NCBI RefSeq assembly: GCF_030704535.1
Contig: NC_081809.1
Location: 1,224,501-1,288,500 of the forward strand
Origin: Vitis vinifera
Taxonomy: Eukaryota; Streptophyta; Magnoliopsida; Vitales; Vitaceae
Direction: 5' to 3'
DNA: 64,000 nucleotides
The notes under the pieces: model-generated
Database searches by the model: none
What the model was told of the DNA's origin: nothing
What the model saw: the letters and a program-made list of their open reading frames with translations, nothing else
Part shown: positions 33,319 through 45,480 of the stretch, in pieces
Position numbering within the stretch: the stretch's first letter is position 1
Layout of the letters: each line of letters opens with the position of its first letter
Position numbers and translations under genes: made by a program

Positions 33319-34905
33319 AATTCTCACCTAAAATCTTTTGAAAAAATAAATTTTATAAGATGAGTGCTTAAATCAAATCACTAGTCTCAATGAAATTAAC
33401 CTTGTAAAATATTTTATCTCACCTTTTTCAAAATCATTTTAATATTTTTAAATTTAAAGTAATATCTTAAATTTTTTTTAAAAAGTTTGTGAAAATTATT
33501 CTCTTTTTAAGGTTAGATGTAAAGAGTTTTTATTTTATATGGGAGATAATATTATGTTTTATTTTAGAGGTGGTAAGTAAGAAATTGGACCCTTCAAAGT
33601 CAGTGGGCCCCTTTCCTTTTCTATATACAGACCTTTAATAATGAATTGATTTGATGGAAATGGGATGATATTCCGACAAGCCTCAGTACCTTAGCGAGGA
33701 AAATAGGGCATACAGAGTGGTATGGAATGGATCGCGCATGGTTCTGCATTCCCGAATAAGAGAAATAGCAATCCATGCGTGACGCAGGGATGGATCATTT
33801 GGTACGCTAATCTTTTCAAGAGACATGGTTTGGTGGAGACTATAGTTATAGTTCAACGTCGCTTCCTTACTTCTTCTAATCTAATACATAAATTAGTAAA
33901 TAGAAAGTGTGCGCGTATCTCATCACAAAAAAATATATATTATATACTTTATTTTTAAAAAAACCTTAACATAAAAATATAAAGAAATTTAATATAAGAA
34001 CAAATTATAAATGGGTTCAGAAAAATTATTTATAAGAATTAAAATAAAAGAGAGATGATGAAATAGATTAAAATCAAGTGATTACAAATCCAATTTCAAA
34101 TCATTTGATGGGAAGTAATCAGATTGTTTAATAATATTTTCATATAAAAATTAATTAATTATTAAAAATATAATAATAATAATAATAATTTTTATTATTC
34201 AAATGATTAGATTACTTAAACTCATTTGGAAGAACATTTAAATTTTGTGTTTAATAATAAAAGTGGAAACAAAAGTATGTCTCACTACAGTCCCATTTAA
34301 TTTTATATTTAAAAATTATATCTTAAAAGTACTTTTTTTGAAATCAGAATGATATGAACGGAAGACTAGGCGGAGTTGACTGCTTCCCAATCCCAGTGGC
34401 TGGAATGGGAAAAATACATAAGAGTCTGGAGGGGGACCTAGTGGAGTGGGTGGCAAGTTCCTCGTTAGGTTTTATTTCCCTTTTAGCCTCAATTTTAGTT
34501 TTAACACCCACCCTATAATTTTGAGATAATATTCACTTTCCGGAGTGGAAATCGGTTTCTTACCAAACAAAAAAAAAGGGGAAAAAAAAGGGGAAAAAGG
34601 GGGTGCGTGAAATTGAGTGGGAGGCGCGTGGGTCAAGCAGGTGGAGGATATTACGGGAAGGGTTGGACTAACTTAGCTGATCACGTATCTTCAGCATCAA
34701 CATTTCGTTGCATGAATAAAGGAAGGAAGGAAGGAAGGAAAAGAGGAAGATATTTCATATTTCCAAAGTTAAAAAGTTAAAACGAAGGAAAAGATCAACG
34801 GTGGGATCAGCCTCCACCTCACCGCTCCATAGCCTTCATAACATTCTCTCGTCCACAGGCCTGTTTCGAAGAAGAGGAATCCCAGAAGCCGAGAGGTCGG
34901 TGGCT
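30154..34905. other. Long intergenic region, no gene recognised
   Basis: About 4.75 kb. The left end is the 3' UTR of the enoyl-CoA hydratase-like gene. AT-rich blocks near 32820-33120 look like decayed small transposons. An (AT)n microsatellite occurs at 33292-33315 and GGAA repeats at 34719-34739. The right end should hold the promoter and 5' UTR of the E2 gene. No coding segment with family resemblance was found. Confidence 0.45.
33292..33315. repeat. (AT)n microsatellite
   Basis: About twelve uninterrupted AT units in intergenic DNA, a typical highly variable plant microsatellite. Confidence 0.9.
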
Positions 34906-35994
34906 ATGGATCCAAATGGAGAGATAGTGGAGGAGGCGGAGGAGGACAACGGGTTTAGGCGATTCGACGTCGTTTCGGACGACTCCGACCACCACTACGT
35001 CAAACTCAACCGGACTGCGAACAGCGACGCCGACTGCTTCAGTAACGCAGCGAGTGGCGTTTACTCTAAGATCATGCAGGAGTGGAAGATTCTCGAGAAG
35101 AATCTTCCCGATTCGATTTTCGTGCGGGTCTATGAACGGAGGATCGACCTTCTCCGGGCGGTGATCGTCGGCGCCGTGGGGACGCCGTATCACGATGGTC
35201 TCTTCGCCTTCGATCTCGCTTTTCCGCCTGATTACCCCGCGCATCCTCCGCAAGTCCATTACCGCTCATTCGGGCTTCGATTGAACCCCAATCTGTATGC
35301 AAATGGGCGGGTTTGTTTGAGTCTGCTGAACACATGGGTGGGGAGGAAGAAGGAGAAGTGGGATCCTTCCCAGTCCACGGTTCTTCAGGTCTTGGTTTCG
35401 CTCCAAGGCCTCGTTCTCAACGAGAAGCCCTACTTCAACGAACCGGGTCACGGGGTTCTACCCGGTCGGAGTCTGTGGGAAAAGAATTCCATGGCTTACA
35501 GTGAAACTGTGTTTGCCTTGTCTTGCAAGACGATGCTTTTCATGCTCCGAAAACCCCCCAAAAACTTCGAAGCTTTGATCGCAGCGCATTTTCGCGACCG
35601 CGCGCTCTTTATATTGGAAGCTTGCAACGCCTATACCGATGGGCGCGTCAAAGTTGGGTACTACAGAGGCGATGGCTCTTCTTCTTCTTCTTCTTCTTCT
35701 TCTTCGTCGACCGTCCACGTCTCGCATACTTTTAAGACTTCGATGCAAAAGGTGTTTCCTGATCTCGTTCACACATTTACTAGAAACGGGGCCTCTCTGG
35801 GGAATTTCGTCGAACAGGTAAAGCAGGATAGAAAAAAGGCGTCATCACAAACTCAAGCCGCTGTTCACAAGAAACAGGGTATTGCAATTAAGTTTATAAG
35901 CAAATTGAAGATGATTTTGGGGTTGAAGAAGAGTAGGAAGAGCAATGGTGTCGTGGGATCAACCGCAAATAATAGAACAGAAATAGAGGGGTAG
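34906..35994 (+). CDS. Ubiquitin-conjugating enzyme E2 (UBE2O/PFU-like)
   Basis: Single open exon; the first in-frame ATG (34906) gives 362 residues, MDPNGEIVEEAEEDNGFRRF onward. The frame stays open upstream to about 34801 without an ATG, so an upstream exon cannot be excluded. The UBC fold spans roughly residues 50-215: SKIMQEWKILEKNLPDSIFV, HDGLFAFDLAFPPDYPAHPP, and the active-site block NGRVCLSLLNTW with catalytic Cys137. This is followed by GRKKEKWDPSQSTVLQVL and NEKPYFNEPG. The long insertion after the Cys and the downstream helices match the large E2 class (UBE2O/BIRC6-related; plant PFU and E2 23-26/38 proteins, related to PHO2). A serine run near residue 258 is encoded by a TCT microsatellite. 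The basic C-terminal tail (KFISKLKMILGLKKSRKS) is unassigned. It should transfer ubiquitin, possibly as an E2/E3 hybrid; substrate unknown. Confidence 0.88.
   Translation: MDPNGEIVEEAEEDNGFRRFDVVSDDSDHHYVKLNRTANSDADCFSNAASGVYSKIMQEWKILEKNLPDSIFVRVYERRIDLLRAVIVGAVGTPYHDGLFAFDLAFPPDYPAHPPQVHYRSFGLRLNPNLYANGRVCLSLLNTWVGRKKEKWDPSQSTVLQVLVSLQGLVLNEKPYFNEPGHGVLPGRSLWEKNSMAYSETVFALSCKTMLFMLRKPPKNFEALIAAHFRDRALFILEACNAYTDGRVKVGYYRGDGSSSSSSSSSSSTVHVSHTFKTSMQKVFPDLVHTFTRNGASLGNFVEQVKQDRKKASSQTQAAVHKKQGIAIKFISKLKMILGLKKSRKSNGVVGSTANNRTEIEG
35673..35706 (+). repeat. In-frame TCT microsatellite encoding polyserine
   Basis: About ten TCT units followed by TCG encode the serine run of the E2 protein. Length changes in whole units would alter only the linker between the UBC domain and the tail. 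Confidence 0.85.
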
Positions 35995-36694
35995 AATTGG
36001 GTTTTCCTTGAAGATATGGTACAGGTTTAGGTATTTTCCTTTCGCTTTCTTTTGGGTTTTAAATTTTTAATGTTAAAATATAACATCGGCGGCATACATA
36101 ATACATTCGCAGAGGGATGTGTTTCTTCCTTAAAGCATGCCTTTCCTAATCTTTTTCTTTGTGGTTGGTAACTTGGTATAGTGATCTGATTGTAGTATCA
36201 GAAACAGTGCGGAGGAGCATATTTAAAGTCCGTTTCAGATGATTCTAGAAAGAGTGTTTAATATATATATATATATATATATTTTTAAGTACTTAATTTT
36301 TTTTTAAAAGTGAAAATAAAAATAAATGGAGGGGTTCTGAATAAAGGAACAAAAATACCATTTGAAAAGGAGAAAAAAATGCTTGAATTCATTGCATTAA
36401 TTCATTCAATGCATTAGTATGCAGTGAAAATAAAGGGACGAAAATGCCATATATAAAAAAAGAGGAATCAGAGTTCAAAACAGACACATACCATAAATGC
36501 TTTAATTCATTATAGATCAAATATACAATATTTGTCTAAAGAGTTGTGGTATAAAAAAAAAATCTATTACTTTGCATATTAGAGAAGAACAAAAATGAAA
36601 ACACCCATGACCCATCTTTGTAATCCCAAAAGCTATGTCAATTTCCCTATATTTCTATGGTCCCTTTGAAAACCAGGACTTCCACACCAATATC
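35995..36694. other. Convergent intergenic DNA between the E2 and stachyose synthase genes
   Basis: Contains the two 3' UTRs. An (AT)n run lies at 36261-36281. Two similar AATGCATT-containing segments, each followed by a GTGAAAATAAA-like stretch, occur near 36300-36450. No gene was found. Confidence 0.5.
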
Positions 36695-39600
36695 TTAGTG
36701 AATTAGAATGAGAACATCAGATGATTCCCCACCAGTCCATGGGACTTCAAAACTCAGAATTCCATTGCTTGTCCACTCATACTTCACCTTTTCCCCATTC
36801 AGAACAACCTCCCCTGGCTTCTCACTTGAGTAGGCCAAGAACTTCCCTGCTCCCTTAACCTTCATCTTCACACTACAAAGCCCTCCTATGCAGCCACACT
36901 CCATGCCTTCAATTGCCCCTCCACTGTTAAACATGTTCTCAAGGCCTATCCCTGCGAATTTAGATCCCTTTCTAAGTTTGTGAACTGGGGAGATGGTGAA
37001 TATTTCAAATGTTGAAGGCAGGAGGGTGATGTTGATCTGCTCTTTAGGCTTCACCAACCGTAGATTATCACATTTGTTGAGGTAGACAGCAAACTCATCC
37101 GCACCTCGAAACTCTGCCGTAGAAGCCTTCTGCTCCCACTCAACATCATCCGAAGAAACCGAGCCAGACATGGCCTTGTAGCATTGTGGGTAGGCCTTAC
37201 ACTTGTGCTCCTCCGGATACCATCCAGCTCCTTGGCAGTTGAATACTCCCACAACCCCAGAAAACTGCATTCATCCAAAGCTCTTGTTGGTCAGAGCCAT
37301 TTCTTATGGAAAAAAACTTTTAAGTTTTTACCATTCTAAAGAAGCTAAAAATACCTTGTTTAGGTTCCAGATTTTGAGGAGGGTCTTGCCATCAAAGAGT
37401 GGGTTTTCAAAGAGGCAATCTCTGGTGGGAAGGGCGTAGTGCTGGCATCTGAGTATGGTTCCATCAGGCAACACTAGCTTTCTCAGAAGATCAAAGTTAT
37501 GGTGCCCCACCTTATCGCTTACATACACCGGTCCTCCGCATATTGCTCTTGAACCGGCATGGAACTCAGCGCAGAGATGATCGGATTGGAACATGTCCCA
37601 GTCAGGTTGTATGAACTGTCCCTGCCATAAGCTGTTGTAGCTGCAATGGATCATGTGGACTCCTTGCAGCCAGTACACTCCCATGGGATCTCCATTAGGA
37701 TCTTCAAACCAGAAGTCATCACCTACACAGAGATAACCCACCCCAGTAAGCCTATAGAAAAGGGAGAAAAAAAAAATGAAACAAGAAGAATCTCAATCTC
37801 CTATTACCAACTCTGCCCATGGAGATTTGCTTTGTGGCCAGGAAGAAGAAGTCATTGCACTGCTCCATGCTTGCTATGAAGCCACTTCCTCCAAAGTTTT
37901 TCTTCAGTGACTGGCTCAGACCATCATAGTATGCCCTGGCAAGCTCAACTCTGCCGCCATATTCCTCACCCACATACTCCAGAGCCTGTTGCAAGATGAA
38001 GAGCCAAGGTAAAACAGAGAATAAAAAGGTGGGTTTTGTAAATGTGATGGTCCTGTATAGGGCCCAGCCAATATGTTTATATTCACATTTACATTATCCA
38101 AAATGCTAGTGATGGATAATTGGATATGGGCATGCCAGCCCAGGCCCATGTCACTACCCCGAAATCTATGCTAACCTTGTTATAACTTTTAATATAAAGG
38201 AGAGGTCCTGAAAATCCCTTAATTTATTTCCTTGAATGGTTGTATACAGAAAATAGTCAAAATGATTTTAGTGAATATACACAAAGCTTATAAATCAAAT
38301 ATACATATATAATGAGGTAAGATAGAAAAAAATATAAATGAAGAAAGAAAGTCCAGATCAAAAAATTTAATGGGAAATTTTTTAGGAAATCTTCAGGTAT
38401 TTCAATTGAGAGTTACTGTCTAGGAGTTAGAATCCTCTCCAATTCATAGGCTCATGGGAGAGGATCTTAACCCACTGCTTACAACTTCCATGGATTCTAC
38501 ATGACACCTTTAACACCTTAGTATTTGTAAAAGCCATATTAAAAGGTAAAAGAGTGCTTACCTGAATATTATACTCTGCAGAATATTAACAAAACATGCT
38601 CTTCTCTGTCCTTTGATATGTGACTTGTGATTTTATATGAATCTCCCCTAGTAATAACAAAGATTATGTTGATGACCATGATCATGATGATCATGATGGA
38701 AAAACAAGATGCTTGTTTGAAATATGAATATGATGCGAACCGATTAATGGAAGAAGAGGAGGAGGAGGAGAATGAAGTATGATAGAAATATGAATGTATA
38801 TGTGAGTGTTGGTTGCAGAACTTACATGGATGACATCCACCTTCACACCAGTGATACCAGCATCAGCAAGATATGAATGCATGGATTCATATAGATCTCC
38901 AGCTTGGCTTGGATTAACCAGCCCAATCCCACCTTTAACCACCATAACAACTGCCAAATCATACATGGTCTTCTCAAGCCCTGCAGCTATGGTTGCTTCA
39001 CAGACCTTGTTATCCAGGTGGGTAGTCCCTGGCCTCACCCCTCCCCAAGCTCCACACAGAGCATGCCACACATAAACATCATCCAACCCTGAAAACTTTG
39101 CCTTCAAATCATTCACAAGTGCCTTCAGCCCCCCTCTCTTCACCCCCTTTTCTTCCTTGAGGTACTCTATGATGGTGGCCTCTGGAAGGCCCGAGTCATC
39201 GCCCCCTTCCTCCTTGATGGCCTTCTTCTTCATGGCGAGAGCAACCATCTCTTTGAATCGCCTGTCGTGCTCCTCCTGACTGAATTTCGGAGAGTGGAGT
39301 TTTAGCATTGCGCCCGCTTGGTACTTTGCGAATTTCTCGTTCTCCTTGAATCTGTAGAGCCTGCAGAGCATCTGTGAGCCGAGGCCCGTTAGATCTTTGG
39401 AGTCCTGTAGAGGGGGCTCGTGGTCCATGTTTATGCTCTGCCATCCATCGTCGATGATCAGAAACCTGGGAGGAAACCCATTTTCTTGGAAGCTCTTAAC
39501 ACCATGCCACACTCCGACCGGCTCCACCGTGAGATAAAAAGCATCCCACGAGCACCACCCGAATTTATCGATAATCCGCGGCGGAGTTTTCTCCTCCAAG

Positions 39601-40253
39601 AGCCGGAAAGTCCCCAAATGAACACGAACGGCGGCGAAAGCGTCCCTGAAAAGATCGTAAGGGTTGTCTCCGACGTGAAAATAAGCACAAGAACTGAAAG
39701 AACTGCCCTTAACTTTGGTGGAGCCACTCTCTACGCACAACACCACTTCTCCGGCAGGACCGGGGTGAATAGCCGACCGGAAACTCCCTTCTATGAGAGG
39801 AAGAATGAGGGCGTAAGAGTTGAACTCTGGAACTTGCAGAAGAATCACCTGGGTCTCCATTTGCAGATCGGAGCCATTTGAACCAATCCACATGGTCGAC
39901 CACCACGTCTTGAACCGGAAAATACTCATGAACTTCCGATTCAAGAGCTTCCCAATGGGGTTGAGGATTCGATCCTGGGGCTCCCTCACGGATAATCCGA
40001 GGAAGGCTCCGTTTTCGGATTTGGATAAAACGGACTTCAGCATGTAATCTGGTGGTTTTGAATCATCATCATCGGAGAAATGAGGAATGGAAGAGAAAGC
40101 AGAAAGTTTCACGTTGTTTGGAACGTCAGACAAAAGGGTCACCCCATCTACAGAGATTTCTCCTTTTGGGGACAAAGAAAATCTCGAAGTGGAAACACCC
40201 TCTTTGAGAGAATTATGGGAATGAATCTCAGTGAACAAGTTAGGAGGCGCCAT
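36695..40253 (-). CDS. STS: Stachyose synthase (raffinose synthase family, GH36)
   Basis: Four exons on the minus strand: 40253-38826, 37985-37808, 37722-37355 and 37264-36695, giving 847 residues, near the usual length. It transfers galactose from galactinol to raffinose to make stachyose, in the cytosol. Family blocks: KFGWCSWDAFYLTV (about 231), FLIIDDGWQSINMDHEPP (about 264), VYVWHALCGAWGGVRPG (about 393), ITGVKVDVIH with the presumed nucleophile Asp473, and PDWDMFQSDH (about 575). An extra acidic/basic block of about 80 residues (305-385, YQAGAMLKLHSPKFSQEEHD onward) separates stachyose synthases from most raffinose synthases. This supports the STS call over RFS or alkaline alpha-galactosidase. 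There is no signal peptide, as expected. Two CACGTG boxes lie upstream. The frame is intact throughout. Confidence 0.9.
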
Positions 40254-40375
40254 GAACGAACAAGAATTTACTGGAGAAAATCAGTAAGAAGAAATGAAAG
40301 TTGAATGGAGGGAAAGTGGAAGCAAGGCACATATTTGTAAGCAAATATCCGAATACACTGTATAATCACTCACAC

Positions 40376-40417
40376 CTGTCATAAATCCCTGAAAGACACA
40401 TGTCATAAATCCCTGAA
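40376..40417. repeat. Short direct repeat in the stachyose synthase promoter
   Basis: TGTCATAAATCCCTGAA occurs twice, starting near 40377 and 40401, 25 bp apart. It lies immediately next to the proximal CACGTG box. Confidence 0.75.
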
Positions 40418-40420
40418 CGC

Positions 40421-40426
40421 CACGTG
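40421..40426 (-). promoter_or_regulatory. G-box/ABRE upstream of stachyose synthase
   Basis: CACGTG in the context GCCACGTGTAGG, 168 bp before the STS start codon. ACGTG cores of this type bind ABA-responsive bZIP factors. Raffinose-family oligosaccharide genes are known to be induced in seed maturation, cold and drought. Confidence 0.5.
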
Positions 40427-40691
40427 TAGGGCTGATATTTCTGGGGCCATACAGGTAGAAAAAAACCTACCCGGTCAGTTAATGTCGGTTGCTAAAAAAC
40501 TCTCGTCGCCAAATTTCACATTTTTAAGGATGTTTGGTATCTGGAGATTTTATTCTCTAAAAGCTAATAAATAAATAAAAATCCAACAAAATGAAAAAGA
40601 AAAAGTAGTGACTCTATAATTAGAAAAAATCAACGGCCTACCATTTCTCGTATTCGGGATGAATCCCTGAAAAGGACCAATCACGATTCCC

Positions 40692-40697
40692 CACGTG
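40692..40697 (-). promoter_or_regulatory. Second G-box/ABRE upstream of stachyose synthase
   Basis: CACGTG in the context CCCCACGTGTTGCC, about 440 bp before the start codon. ABREs usually act in pairs or with coupling elements, so two copies make ABA regulation more plausible. Confidence 0.45.
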
Positions 40698-41448
40698 TTG
40701 CCAGTATCGATCATCCACCGTTTTGTCGGAAGAGAAGATGTTATCCAGATCGAAGATTTTAGTTACGTTTAATATCATGAAGATGTCAAAACAAATCTCT
40801 AATGAAGTTACTTAAAACTTAAGCTTTCATTAAAAGGAATACGTTTCTATAAATGAATTAAAATTATTATTTTATAAAATAGTCCTAGTCTTTTGGATAA
40901 GTTAGTTAAATCAGTTTGAGGTAGGTAAGAAATGTCGGTTCGGGCGGTGGTTTTTGTCTTGGAGACCGTTACTTTTTTTTAAATAAAATAATAAATATAA
41001 TGTTTTGGAGTGACATCATTTGGTCCCAAAAGGTGGGGTAACGGGACATGGCGGATTTTATCTGGTGTTGTTCAGTTTCCATTGGGACATGTATCTGAGA
41101 CTCTTGTTCTCTTTCCAGGTGTTGGATAAGGTTTTGTATGTATGGTTTCCTTTAGGATATGTGGATATATGGGATTCCTTTAATAATTAGGATAAGCTTT
41201 CTTTCTTATGTACACGTTAGAGGTTTATACATGGGAACTAACAATGTCCCATGCTTTCTCTTACCTTAATATCGAAGGACCCAAGAAGTGTGGCTTTCAA
41301 CTAGAGATAGATATGAGACCTTGCAAATTTCGAGGGAATAAAAACATAGAAGAAAATTTGTAAAATTTAGGAATGCTTTTTTCTTTTTTATATTATATTT
41401 GGTTTTAGAAGATATTAAGAAAATAAAAAAAAATATTAATAAATATGA

Positions 41449-42960
41449 TTTTTGGTAAAAAAAGAAAAAGTTAAAATATTTAACTTTTTGTATTTAAATG
41501 AAAGTTTCATATTAATTAATATAATTAAGAGTACGTTAGTAGTGATTTTAAAAAATATTTATAACATTTATAACACTTAGAAATTTTCATTCTTCAAATA
41601 TTAAAAATGTTAGAAATATTTTATATAATCATTGTTAACGTACTCAAAACTGAACATATTGATAATAATTTCACTTTACTTATATTAGTTAATATCAATA
41701 AATTATTTTTACCTGAATAAATTTTTTTTGAATATTTTGATTTTTTTTATTTTATTTAAAAAACAAACATCATCAAAACGAGAGTTAGAAATATCACCCT
41801 AAAGTTTGTATGGAATTAATAAACAAAACTACTTTAGGTATGGAATTAATAAACAAAACTAATAACATAATGATATTGGAAATATCCTGAATCTTCGCGT
41901 GTCTCCTCATCATGCCGATCTCTTTTCGGTCCTATCCATTATGAATATAAAATTATAGTCATAAACAAATTATTATATATTAAAAAAATAAATTGTAGTT
42001 GGATTTGAATTTTGTGGTGGAAGCCTCCTATCAAGAAGTTTCCAGCTACATTGCATTGAATGTGCTATGATTTTAATATTATAGAAATATATATGAAATA
42101 TCATTTATTTAATGGGAGAAATGATTTGAATAAACATTTGGGAAATAAATAATTCACAAGTTGAAAAATAAATAAGTTTGAAAGTGTTAACAGTAAAATA
42201 AAATATCAAGAAGCACACCTTTCAATTTCGTGTAGCATCGTTTCAATTAAAGAAAAAAAAAATTAAGATGATGTTTGCCTTTGGGTATTAAAAAAAAAAA
42301 AAAAAATATTTAATTTTTTATATTTAAATAAAAGTTCCATATTAATATTAATCAATATAATTAAAAGTGCGTTTGATAGTAATTTTAAAAAGTATTTATA
42401 ACATTTATAACACTTAAAAATTTTCATTCTTAAAATATTAAAATGCTATAAACTTTTTTTATAATCACTGTTAAACGCACTCAAAATTGAATATATTGAT
42501 ATTGATTTCATTTTAGTTATATTAGTTGATATCAACAAATTACTTTTAACTGAATAAAAAAAGTTAAATATTTTAATTTTTTATATTTAACCAAAAAACA
42601 AACACCATCTAAATGAGAATTAGAAATATAACCCTAAGTTTGTATGGAATTAATAAACAAGACCAATAACATAATGACATTGGAAATATCCTGAATCTTC
42701 ACGTGTCTCCCCATCATGCCGACCTCTTTCCGGTCCTATCTATTATGAATATAAAATTATAGTAATAAACAAATTATAATATATTAAAAAAATAAATTGT
42801 AGTTGGATTTGAATTTTGTGGTGGAAGCCTCCTATCAAGAAGTTTCCAGCTACATTGCATTGAATGTGCTATGATTTTAATATTATAGAAATATATTAAT
42901 GAAATATCATTTATTTAATGGGAGAAATAATTTGAATAAACATTTGGGAAATAAATAATT
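41449..42960. repeat. Direct duplication of about 700 bp
   Basis: Copy 1 (about 41449-42154) and copy 2 (about 42271-42960) are collinear. Shared segments include GGTGGAAGCCTCCTATCAAG, AAGTTTCCAGCTACATTGCA and CATGCCGA(T/C)CTCTTT(T/C)CGG. They differ by substitutions and small indels. A second short duplication (GTATGGAATTAATAAACAAA twice, near 41810-41860) is present only in copy 1. Both copies carry the same small inverted-repeat element, so the duplication came after that insertion. Confidence 0.85.
42266..42610. mobile_element. MITE-like element in duplication copy 2
   Basis: The ends AGATGATGTTTGCCTTTGGG and CCAAAAAACAAACACCATCT form imperfect inverted repeats around about 345 bp of AT-rich DNA. 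A second inverted pair inside (AAGTGCGTTTGATAGTAATT and its partner TAATCACTGTTAAACGCACT) suggests another small element nested in it. There is no coding capacity. In copy 1 only the right outer end is clear. Confidence 0.55.
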
Positions 42961-45444
42961 TCCCAAGTAGGGAAGGGTATGCTCATTTTTAATTGTAAAT
43001 TGTATAAGCAGGGGAGTGCCCGGGCTTGTGTGGTATCTGGGCCGGACCCATTAATGGATAAGGTTTCCAATTTGGGAGGCCCACATTTCTATTCTTTGTT
43101 CTATCAATGCCGTGTTTTCCTCAATTTTCCAGAAACCAAACTAGGCCTCTAGAAGAAACCCATTTGGCATGAGTTCGAACCTTGTTGCATGTTTATTTGT
43201 ACCAATTTATCGTGTCCATTCCTCTGCTCTTCTACGTCGCTTTTGTACAAGTTAATGTGGGCCGAAGCCCAGATTACTTGTTATAGAGGGCCGGTGGCTT
43301 CCCCGTCCAAGTTAAGGAAACCCAGGTCCATGCTAAAGAAGCGAACTCATGACCCCAAACCATACTCAGGGCTACAGCTTCAACACAGTCGACTAACCAA
43401 AGTTGCAAACAAGGCCCAATCCAGACAACAAACCGGGGCCCAATCTTCCAACTGCCCCGACCGTCCATCCAGGTGAGCCCCACAACAGGTATGGCCTGGC
43501 CTCATCCCCCTAGGCCCACACTTGACCAGATACTTCCCATGCAAAGCGAGTGGGCCCAATGTCCATAATCAAGACAGGCCATGGGGCCCATTTCGGCACT
43601 GAGCTGGACTCCTCAGCCCATTTCCTGGAACCCCGTTATAAACAAAATAAATATTTGCCACCAAGAAGTAGATCAAATTGGACCCATTCTCCACGCCACA
43701 GTGTAAGTCCATAGCGAAGAATGCTGGAACCTGCTTGGAAAAATACAGTAAAATGGAGGCATTATTGCTTGAAAATTGGTTGCAATGTCCCCATCCACGA
43801 GACAGATTTACAACCAGAGAATACACATTCAAACGACAAGTTTTCTCACTTATCATCGACCCTACTTTCAACATGGCTGCAACCAAATTTTATGTTGCTA
43901 TAAGTGCAACGAATCTTCATAGAGTCAAAATATGTCTACATCCTGATTTGCACATGCATAGCACATCAATTTCCGTCAAAGGCCCCTGTATTTAATGTGT
44001 TGGTTTCCAAAACATGATTTTTTTTTTCTATGGTCTCTTGCAGTTTTCGTAGCAAACCCGATTCTGACTTTGAATTAAAGAGATTTTCACAATTTTAAAA
44101 TGTCTACATAATTCAGAAAAATCATAAATATATCACACCAAATTTTTTTTTCTATTTTTCGATGTGGGATCGAGCTCTGCCCACTATCTCTTCCATGGAT
44201 AAATTAGAGATTAAATATGTGGAGAAGAAGGCCTTTGCGCCATTAACATTCTCCACATCTTCAATAATTTGAGTTGTTGGGTGAGCGACCAGAGATTCTC
44301 CCTCTTAAACACTGAGAGTGACATTTAATTATTGTATTTCTGATTGGGCCTCAAAGTGTGGCCCACTGCTATGCTGCTGCCTCCTCCTTGGGGAGTATCT
44401 CCCTTCACTGTCATCCTCTACCTACTACCGCTATTCAATTTGTTTGTTCCAAGTAAAAATATTCCAAGATGAATTTATGATCTAATAATTAGTCACTTTC
44501 TGGAAGTAATAAAGATTATAAATAAGAACAAAAATGGTATAAAAAAAATTATTTGGTGTCACATCTATAAAAAAGAACTATATTTTAAAACATTTCTTTT
44601 AATAATTATTTAAAAAATAAAAATATTATTTAGGGTGTCAAAAATAAATTAATTAAAATATTATCATTAGTCTAACGAAGGAGGGACTCTATAAGCAAAG
44701 TTATTAGTAAAAATCTTGACCTTGAAATTGGGCCTTTATGGAGAAAGTTTCGGCCCAGAGGAAATGGGCCAACTTGTCAGCCTGGCTTGTTTCAAGGCAA
44801 TGGGATAAAAGGTGAGTGGTCTGGGCCTTGCACCTTCAACAGCCCATCATTAAAAAGGAAAAAAAGAGAGAGGAATGCTAAAGGGTACTGCTAGGCTGCA
44901 TCAAACACAGGGTTGATATCCTTGTTTGGGCTGGATACAGGCCCAATAAAGCCCAGTTTAGGTAAAATCTCTGGCCTAACATTTGTGCTCAGAATCCCTA
45001 GTCATAACCAGCCCAGCCCACTATGTCTTCTTCCTCCTTTTAACCACTACGAAATGACTGCCAGGCTGAACGCCTAGAGACTTCTACCCTCAACAGCGGT
45101 ACAACAGCAACTTCCACTTCACAAAGTTAAAAAACCTCACAAATGACAAAACAAAACAAAACAAAAACAAGCAAAGCGTTGTTCAAAAACAGAAGCAAAA
45201 AATATTTTCAAAACAGAAGATTTAAAATATTAAAATAAAAATAAAAATTTTTATATTTGAGAAATGGAGACATTGAAAATAACACCCAACAAAAGGCTTC
45301 CCCACGCCATCTTCTCCCACAAGAGAATGAACGCGTCGCTGTTCCTCTACAACCGAACACCCCCCATCCCCTCTTAACCTACGCACCCCTCCTGCTCTTA
45401 TCCTACGCGTCAAGCTAGGGTTTTTTCTCAACCCCCACCAAAAC

Positions 45445-45450
45445 TATATA
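45445..45450 (+). promoter_or_regulatory. Possible TATA box of the PP2C gene
   Basis: TATATA in AAACTATATATC lies 64 bp before the start codon used here. Confidence 0.5.
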
Positions 45451-45480
45451 TCTTCTGGGTGTGGAGTGCTTCGGTGTTTT

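Larger units (their letters stand above)
40698..45444. other. Repeat-rich divergent intergenic region
   Basis: Lies between STS (-) and the PP2C gene (+). It contains a direct duplication at 41449-42960 with MITE-like sequence. Open frames at 43189-43995 have no family resemblance. Several TGGGCY/RGCCCA site II-like motifs occur at 44700-45020 (for example ATGGGCCAAC near 44765 and CTGGGCCTTG near 44821), upstream of the PP2C gene. No gene was recognised. Confidence 0.45.

Noticed and set aside
34819-35772. Antisense arginine-rich frames over the E2 gene
   Set aside because: Shadows of a GC-richer coding exon whose plus frame carries the complete UBC domain.
42719-42726. Possible regulatory motifs in the duplicated intergenic block
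   Set aside because: Present in both copies of a repeat far from any gene start, so no regulatory claim is justified.
43189-43995. Several open frames of 60-105 codons upstream of the PP2C gene
   Set aside because: Overlapping frames on both strands, none resembling a known family; no exon structure.
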